Source of the DNA: Tepidimonas aquatica
GTDB taxonomy: Bacteria > Pseudomonadota > Gammaproteobacteria > Burkholderiales > Burkholderiaceae_C
DNA: 64,000 nucleotides
NCBI RefSeq assembly: GCF_007556585.1
Contig: NZ_VJNA01000012.1
Location: 1-64,000, forward strand
Reading direction: 5' to 3'
Shown: piece by piece, positions 59,144 through 64,000 of the stretch
Layout of the letters: each line of letters starts with the position of its first letter
Position numbering within the stretch: the stretch's first letter is position 1
The notes under the pieces: model-generated
Told to the model about the DNA's origin: nothing
The model's input: only the letters and a program-made list of their open reading frames with translations
Database searches by the model: none
Made by a program: the position numbers and the translations under genes

Positions 59144-60655
59144 TCAGCCTTGCAGCAGCCGCAGCACGTTCTGCGGCATTTGGTTGGCCTGGGCGACCAT
59201 GGCGGTGCCGGCCTGCTGCAGGATCTGGGCGCGCGAGAGGGCGGCCGTTTCGGCGGCGAAGTCGGCGTCCTGGATGCGGCTGCGGCTGGCGGTGAGGTTT
59301 TCGGCGTTGATTTGCAGGTTGCTCACCACGGCCTCGAAGCGGCTCTGGATGGCGCCAAATGTGCTGCGCAGGTTGCTCACCGCGGTCAGGGCCGAGTCGA
59401 CGCGGTAGATCGCTGTGTTGGCGTTGGCCACTGTCTTCACGTCGATCTGCGAGATCGAGCCCGAGTCCTTGGAGATGGTGAAGTTGGCCGAGGCAAAGCC
59501 AAGTGCCGCACCGTCACCGGTGATGATGATGTTCTCGCTTGCGGTCAGGGTCAACCGCCCGCCGTTGACCGCGGTGGCATTCGTGCTGTTGTTGGTGGCG
59601 TCGGCAAACGCACCGATCGTGCCTTGGTAATAGGTCACGCCGTTGAGTGCGATATTGCCGCTACCGGCACTGATGCCGCCCGTCGCACCGCCGCCGAGGG
59701 TTTGACCGATCGCGATGTCACGCCCGTCGGCCGCCGTGAGCAGCAGGTTGCTGCCGTTGAGGATGGCGGTGACGCCGGTGTTATTTTGCTGGGCGTTGAT
59801 GGCGTCGGTGATCTGCTGCGTGGTCAGGGCGCCGGAGGACAGGTCGGTCCCGTTGAAGATATCGATGCCGTTGATGCGCAGGGAATAGGTTTGGCCGGCA
59901 CCACTCGAAGTGTTTGCGATCTGCAAGGCAATCGTGTTGGTGGCGGTCGCGGTCAGACCGGAGACGTTGGCCGAATTGATGGCATTGGCCTTGGCGAAGG
60001 CGCTGCCCGCGGACTGGCCGTTGGCGCTGCCGGCCACCGACTGGCCGATGGTGACCGCGGTGCCGCTGCCGACCTGGATGGTGCCCGTGCCGGGAAGGGC
60101 CGCCGTGCTGACCTCGGTGCTGGACGTGCCCTGTGCGAAGGCGCCGATGGCGGTGGAGCGCATGCTGGTGGCCAGATTCAGGCCGATGGTGTCACCGACG
60201 TTGGCGCCGACTTGGAAGACCGCGCTGCCGAAGGTGCCATCGAGCAGTTTTTGGCCGTTGAAGGAGGTTTGGGTGGCGATGCGCTCGATTTCGGCAATGC
60301 GCTGCTGCACTTCGAGGTCGAGGGCGGCGCGGTCGCCGGCGCTGTTGGTGGCGTTGGCGGCCTGAACGGCCAGCTCGCGGATGCGCTGCAGGTTGGAGGT
60401 GATTTCGGCCAGGGCACCTTCGCCGGTTTGCGCCAGCGAGACGCCGTCATTGGCGTTGCGCACTGCTTGGTTGAGGCCACGGATTTGCGTGGTCATGCGC
60501 TCCGAGATGGCCATGCCGGCGGCGTCGTCCTTGGCGCTGTTGATGCGCAGGCCCGAGGACAGGCGCTGCATCGCGGTCTGCAGGGCGTTTTGCGATGCGT
60601 TGAGGTTGCGCTGGGCGTTCAGCGACATCACGTTGGTATTGATGATCTGCGGCAT
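59144..60655 (-). CDS. fliC: Flagellin (second copy, downstream of fliD)
   Basis: Filament subunit of 503 residues. The N-terminal D0/D1 part (MPQIINTNVMSLNAQRNLNA, QRLSSGLRINSAKDDAAG, LQRIRELAVQAANATNS) and C-terminal D1/D0 part (LTASRSRIQDADFAAETAAL, QAGTAMVAQANQMPQNVLRL) are canonical; the middle (about 180-400) is the variable exposed domain. Its first 493 codons are identical to the other flagellin except one silent base; only the last few residues differ (PQNVLRLLQG against PQGVLALLR). I could find no sigma-28 promoter in the 170 bases upstream, so readthrough or another promoter may serve it. The start is ATG 60653-60655. Confidence 0.96.
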   Translation of the reverse strand: MPQIINTNVMSLNAQRNLNASQNALQTAMQRLSSGLRINSAKDDAAGMAISERMTTQIRGLNQAVRNANDGVSLAQTGEGALAEITSNLQRIRELAVQAANATNSAGDRAALDLEVQQRIAEIERIATQTSFNGQKLLDGTFGSAVFQVGANVGDTIGLNLATSMRSTAIGAFAQGTSSTEVSTAALPGTGTIQVGSGTAVTIGQSVAGSANGQSAGSAFAKANAINSANVSGLTATATNTIALQIANTSSGAGQTYSLRINGIDIFNGTDLSSGALTTQQITDAINAQQNNTGVTAILNGSNLLLTAADGRDIAIGQTLGGGATGGISAGSGNIALNGVTYYQGTIGAFADATNNSTNATAVNGGRLTLTASENIIITGDGAALGFASANFTISKDSGSISQIDVKTVANANTAIYRVDSALTAVSNLRSTFGAIQSRFEAVVSNLQINAENLTASRSRIQDADFAAETAALSRAQILQQAGTAMVAQANQMPQNVLRLLQG

Positions 60656-60660
60656 GGCGG
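59171..60660 (-). repeat. Flagellin direct repeat, copy 2 (1,490 bp)
   Basis: This segment matches 62403-63892 over 1,490 bases with the same spacing throughout (offset 3,232) and only one difference that I found (60638 A against 63870 G on the plus strand). The similarity ends abruptly at both sides, inside the last codons of the gene and about 5 bases before the start codon. Confidence 0.9.
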
Positions 60661-60765
60661 CTCTCCTGGGCAGCGAAAGACAGGGATCGGTCCGTGCGCC
60701 GGCACCCCGCCGGCGGGTGGGCGGGGGCACGGCCCCGCCCGGTGATTCCGATTCTGAGGCGGCCC

Positions 60766-60795
60766 ATGAAAACCAAAGCCCCGATGAACGGGGCT
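60766..60795 (-). terminator. Terminator after fliD
   Basis: The 7-bp perfect stem AGCCCCG/CGGGGCT with a 5-base loop (60777-60795) is followed on the minus strand by TTGGTTTTC. It lies about 30 bases past the fliD stop and before the second flagellin gene. Confidence 0.8.
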
Positions 60796-60826
60796 AGGCT
60801 GGCGCATTTCCGCGGTTGGTTTGGCT

Positions 60827-62233
60827 TCAGCCGTCCTTGGCCTTGTTCCACTGCGTGATCTGCTGCGCCACGTACTGGTTGAGCGCGTTGAGCTGCGAGA
60901 CCGTCTTGTCCAGCCGCGAATACTGAGCCAGCAGGCGCTCCTCAGTGCGGGCGACCTTGTCGCTCAGGCGCTGCTGCTGCTGCCGCAGGCGCTCGATTTC
61001 CCCCTCCAGGGCTGTGCGCTTGAGGTCCAGCCGCCCGGTCCCCTGCTGCAACAGGCCGGACGTGACGGATCGCCATTGCACGGCGATCCCCTGACTGGCC
61101 TCGGCAAGCGTGGTTTCCAGCGTGGCGGCGTCGGCCAGTGCTGCGCCGAGCCTGCCTTCGTCCACCGTCAGCTTGCCGTCGCGGCCCAGCCGCACCCCCA
61201 GATCCGACAGGGTGCGTCCGTCCGGCCCGGGGGTGAACAGCATGCGCCGCAGGCTGGCCTGCAGGGTGACGATGGCGCTGTCGCCCTGCAGCGGCCCGGC
61301 TTCGCGCGTGCGGGCATCGTAGCGCAGCGCATCGGCCAGCACCGCATCGAGCGCGTTGAAGGTCTCCACCAGCGCGCCGATGGCCTTGCGTGCGGTCTCG
61401 GGGTTGGCGCCGATCTGCACATTGACCGTGGCCGGTGTTTCGGCGCTGACGTTGAGCGTGACGCCCGCGATCGCATTGGCGATGGTGTTGTTGGCCGAGC
61501 GCACAGACACGCCATCGATGGTGACCACTGTATCCTGCGCCGCCTGCGCCAGCGCAAGGCCGGCGCCGGGCTGGTTTTCGGGGTCGTAGAGCAGGCGCGA
61601 CAGACCGGTGCCATCCGTCAGGTTGCCGTCGGCGTCGCTGGCCTGAAGGCGAAAGCCCTCCGCCTCCCCGGTGGCGCGCGAGCGCAGCACCAGCCTCGCC
61701 CCGGCGCCATCGTTGATGACCGAGGCACTCACCGGTGCCGAAGCCGCGTTGATCTTGGCGGCGACGTCGGCCAGGGTGTCGGTGGCGGTGACGTCGATCG
61801 TGATGGCTCCGCGGTCGTCGGCGGTGAAGCTTGCGCCGTTCCATCGGCCCATTTGCAGGGTCAGCGTGCCGGCACCCACCGGGTCGCCCGCCGCCATCGC
61901 CACGCTTTGCACTGTCTGCCCCTTGGCGAGCTGGTTGACCTGCACGGCGTAGGTGGCAGGCGTGGCAGTAAACACCGCCGAGCCGCCGATTGCCGGGGAG
62001 CCGGAGGTCAGCGTCTTTTCCCGGAACGTGGAGGGGCGCGTCAGCGCCTTCAGCGCATCGTCCAGCGCCGCGACGCGCGACTTGATTTCGCCCATCGAGG
62101 ACAGGCGCACCTGCGCCCGTTCAGTGCGCTTTTGCACCTGCTGCAGCGGGCGCTTTTCCAGCTCCACAAGCTGGCTGACGATGTTGCGGATGTCCAAGCC
62201 GCTGCCGATGCCCGGGGACGAGAGGGTGGCCAT
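60827..62233 (-). CDS. fliD: Flagellar filament cap protein FliD
   Basis: FliD caps the filament and folds flagellin as it leaves. The 468 residues start MATLSSPGIGSGLDIRNIVS (SPGIGSGLDI is the FliD signature), contain TFREKTLTSGSP and YAVQVNQLAKGQTVQS, and end with a coiled coil and LNQYVAQQITQWNKAKDG. GGAGAT precedes ATG 62231-62233. A GCCGGTAA that fits 7 of 8 bases of a sigma-28 -10 is at 62264-62271, but no TAAA lies 15 bases before it. Confidence 0.95.
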   Translation of the reverse strand: MATLSSPGIGSGLDIRNIVSQLVELEKRPLQQVQKRTERAQVRLSSMGEIKSRVAALDDALKALTRPSTFREKTLTSGSPAIGGSAVFTATPATYAVQVNQLAKGQTVQSVAMAAGDPVGAGTLTLQMGRWNGASFTADDRGAITIDVTATDTLADVAAKINAASAPVSASVINDGAGARLVLRSRATGEAEGFRLQASDADGNLTDGTGLSRLLYDPENQPGAGLALAQAAQDTVVTIDGVSVRSANNTIANAIAGVTLNVSAETPATVNVQIGANPETARKAIGALVETFNALDAVLADALRYDARTREAGPLQGDSAIVTLQASLRRMLFTPGPDGRTLSDLGVRLGRDGKLTVDEGRLGAALADAATLETTLAEASQGIAVQWRSVTSGLLQQGTGRLDLKRTALEGEIERLRQQQQRLSDKVARTEERLLAQYSRLDKTVSQLNALNQYVAQQITQWNKAKDG

Positions 62234-62293
62234 GGGGATCTCCACGAAGGGTCAAGGGCGACTTTACCGGCCCGCAAGCAAACTGTCCACGGC

Positions 62294-62319
62294 AAAAAGC
62301 GTGACCGCAGCCACGCTTT
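62294..62319 (-). terminator. Terminator after the first flagellin gene
   Basis: A perfect 8-bp stem AAAGCGTG/CACGCTTT with an 8-base loop (62296-62319) is followed by TT on the minus strand, about 60 bases past the flagellin stop and before fliD. Confidence 0.75.
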
Positions 62320-62378
62320 ACGTCGCGCCGCCGGCCTGGGCGCGGCCGGCGGCGTGCTTGCCAACCCCGCGTCGTGCG

Positions 62379-63887
62379 TCAGCGCAGCAGGGCCAGCACA
62401 CCCTGCGGCATTTGGTTGGCCTGGGCGACCATGGCGGTGCCGGCCTGCTGCAGGATCTGGGCGCGCGAGAGGGCGGCCGTTTCGGCGGCGAAGTCGGCGT
62501 CCTGGATGCGGCTGCGGCTGGCGGTGAGGTTTTCGGCGTTGATTTGCAGGTTGCTCACCACGGCCTCGAAGCGGCTCTGGATGGCGCCAAATGTGCTGCG
62601 CAGGTTGCTCACCGCGGTCAGGGCCGAGTCGACGCGGTAGATCGCTGTGTTGGCGTTGGCCACTGTCTTCACGTCGATCTGCGAGATCGAGCCCGAGTCC
62701 TTGGAGATGGTGAAGTTGGCCGAGGCAAAGCCAAGTGCCGCACCGTCACCGGTGATGATGATGTTCTCGCTTGCGGTCAGGGTCAACCGCCCGCCGTTGA
62801 CCGCGGTGGCATTCGTGCTGTTGTTGGTGGCGTCGGCAAACGCACCGATCGTGCCTTGGTAATAGGTCACGCCGTTGAGTGCGATATTGCCGCTACCGGC
62901 ACTGATGCCGCCCGTCGCACCGCCGCCGAGGGTTTGACCGATCGCGATGTCACGCCCGTCGGCCGCCGTGAGCAGCAGGTTGCTGCCGTTGAGGATGGCG
63001 GTGACGCCGGTGTTATTTTGCTGGGCGTTGATGGCGTCGGTGATCTGCTGCGTGGTCAGGGCGCCGGAGGACAGGTCGGTCCCGTTGAAGATATCGATGC
63101 CGTTGATGCGCAGGGAATAGGTTTGGCCGGCACCACTCGAAGTGTTTGCGATCTGCAAGGCAATCGTGTTGGTGGCGGTCGCGGTCAGACCGGAGACGTT
63201 GGCCGAATTGATGGCATTGGCCTTGGCGAAGGCGCTGCCCGCGGACTGGCCGTTGGCGCTGCCGGCCACCGACTGGCCGATGGTGACCGCGGTGCCGCTG
63301 CCGACCTGGATGGTGCCCGTGCCGGGAAGGGCCGCCGTGCTGACCTCGGTGCTGGACGTGCCCTGTGCGAAGGCGCCGATGGCGGTGGAGCGCATGCTGG
63401 TGGCCAGATTCAGGCCGATGGTGTCACCGACGTTGGCGCCGACTTGGAAGACCGCGCTGCCGAAGGTGCCATCGAGCAGTTTTTGGCCGTTGAAGGAGGT
63501 TTGGGTGGCGATGCGCTCGATTTCGGCAATGCGCTGCTGCACTTCGAGGTCGAGGGCGGCGCGGTCGCCGGCGCTGTTGGTGGCGTTGGCGGCCTGAACG
63601 GCCAGCTCGCGGATGCGCTGCAGGTTGGAGGTGATTTCGGCCAGGGCACCTTCGCCGGTTTGCGCCAGCGAGACGCCGTCATTGGCGTTGCGCACTGCTT
63701 GGTTGAGGCCACGGATTTGCGTGGTCATGCGCTCCGAGATGGCCATGCCGGCGGCGTCGTCCTTGGCGCTGTTGATGCGCAGGCCCGAGGACAGGCGCTG
63801 CATCGCGGTCTGCAGGGCGTTTTGCGATGCGTTGAGGTTGCGCTGGGCGTTCAGCGACATCACGTTGGTGTTGATGATCTGCGGCAT
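62379..63887 (-). CDS. fliC: Flagellin (first copy, upstream of fliD)
   Basis: A flagellin of 502 residues, MPQIINTNVMSLNAQRNLNA to ANQMPQGVLALLR. The domain layout is the same as in the second copy: conserved helical ends for polymerisation and the TLR5-type LQRIRELAVQ segment near residue 90, with a variable centre. The start is ATG 63885-63887, 5 bases after the end of the repeat unit on the outer side. Upstream there is a plausible but incomplete sigma-28 site. Which copy dominates the filament cannot be read from sequence. Confidence 0.96.
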   Translation of the reverse strand: MPQIINTNVMSLNAQRNLNASQNALQTAMQRLSSGLRINSAKDDAAGMAISERMTTQIRGLNQAVRNANDGVSLAQTGEGALAEITSNLQRIRELAVQAANATNSAGDRAALDLEVQQRIAEIERIATQTSFNGQKLLDGTFGSAVFQVGANVGDTIGLNLATSMRSTAIGAFAQGTSSTEVSTAALPGTGTIQVGSGTAVTIGQSVAGSANGQSAGSAFAKANAINSANVSGLTATATNTIALQIANTSSGAGQTYSLRINGIDIFNGTDLSSGALTTQQITDAINAQQNNTGVTAILNGSNLLLTAADGRDIAIGQTLGGGATGGISAGSGNIALNGVTYYQGTIGAFADATNNSTNATAVNGGRLTLTASENIIITGDGAALGFASANFTISKDSGSISQIDVKTVANANTAIYRVDSALTAVSNLRSTFGAIQSRFEAVVSNLQINAENLTASRSRIQDADFAAETAALSRAQILQQAGTAMVAQANQMPQGVLALLR

Positions 63888-63892
63888 GGCGG
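62403..63892 (-). repeat. Flagellin direct repeat, copy 1 (1,490 bp)
   Basis: Partner of 59171-60660 in the same orientation, with fliD and its two flanking terminators between them. Recombination between the copies would remove 3,232 bases, that is fliD and one flagellin gene. Confidence 0.9.
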
Positions 63893-63980
63893 TCACTCCT
63901 TCGGGTGGTTGCCGGTGGGCTGGCTGCTTCGGGCCCCGCGCCCTGCGCTTCGCCAACCACTTGACATCCGGTTGCCAGCT

Positions 63981-63988
63981 ATATCGGG
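63981..63988 (-). promoter_or_regulatory. Possible sigma-28 -10 element of the first flagellin gene
   Basis: On the minus strand CCCGATAT matches GCCGATAA at 6 of 8 positions, about 94 bases before the start codon. The -35 (TAAA) would fall just outside the window at about 64004-64007, so it cannot be checked here. Confidence 0.4.
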
Positions 63989-64000
63989 CAGCGCGCGGCG

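Overview
The window is a high-GC bacterial chromosome segment, very probably from the betaproteobacterial order Burkholderiales and Comamonadaceae-like. The main reasons are the run TPR lipoprotein-lolB-ispE-tRNA-Gln-prs-rplY-pth, which is a conserved betaproteobacterial order, the recN-nadK-hrcA block, the flagellar locus with fliE divergent from fliFGHIJK, and the gene style throughout. The assignment is inference from gene order and protein character; no database was searched.

Positions 1-19,000 are mostly housekeeping. An IS5-family end at the left edge runs into the 3' end of pth. Next come rplY, prs, a tRNA-Gln, ispE, lolB and a TPR lipoprotein (all minus), mutM-mutY (plus), recN-rapZ and nadK (minus), hrcA and a CAU tRNA (plus), kup and miaB, and a glycine-betaine/proline-type ABC transporter (binding protein, permease, ATPase). 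Positions 19,100-24,400 hold a P-type cation ATPase, a CYTH-CHAD protein and argB. Positions 24,450-32,600 hold a TetR-family regulator with a clear promoter and operator, followed by a beta-oxidation operon: acyl-CoA dehydrogenase, a DUF2147 protein, a 3-hydroxyacyl-CoA dehydrogenase/enoyl-CoA hydratase fusion, thiolase, a crotonase-family enzyme and a thioesterase.

Positions 32,600-36,600 are a small surface-polysaccharide patch: a family 25 glycosyltransferase, a GT4-type glycosyltransferase, a strikingly AT-rich O-antigen ligase-like gene, and a frameshifted IS481-family remnant. A CHCC zinc-finger protein and ilvE follow.

From 37,900 to the right edge the window is a motility island. 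A textbook sigma-28 promoter drives an unrecognised 242-residue protein. Then come the che operon (CheZ-like protein, cheY, cheA, cheR, cheD, cheB; no cheW or receptor gene here), a receiver-histidine kinase/NarL regulator pair, fliLMNOPQR, fliFGHIJK, divergent fliE, fliT, fliS and two almost identical flagellin genes flanking fliD. Genes inside these operons overlap by ATGA again and again, which indicates translational coupling. The fliE-fliF gap carries two perfect, interleaved inverted repeats. Together the genes build the export gate, basal body, C-ring and filament and the methylation and adaptation arm of chemotaxis.

The most interesting signals are the interleaved operator-like repeats at 57600-57651, the sigma-28-controlled unknown gene at 38008-38736, and the 1.49 kb direct repeats formed by the two flagellin genes. 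I saw no CRISPR array, no anti-phage system and no wholly new multi-gene system.
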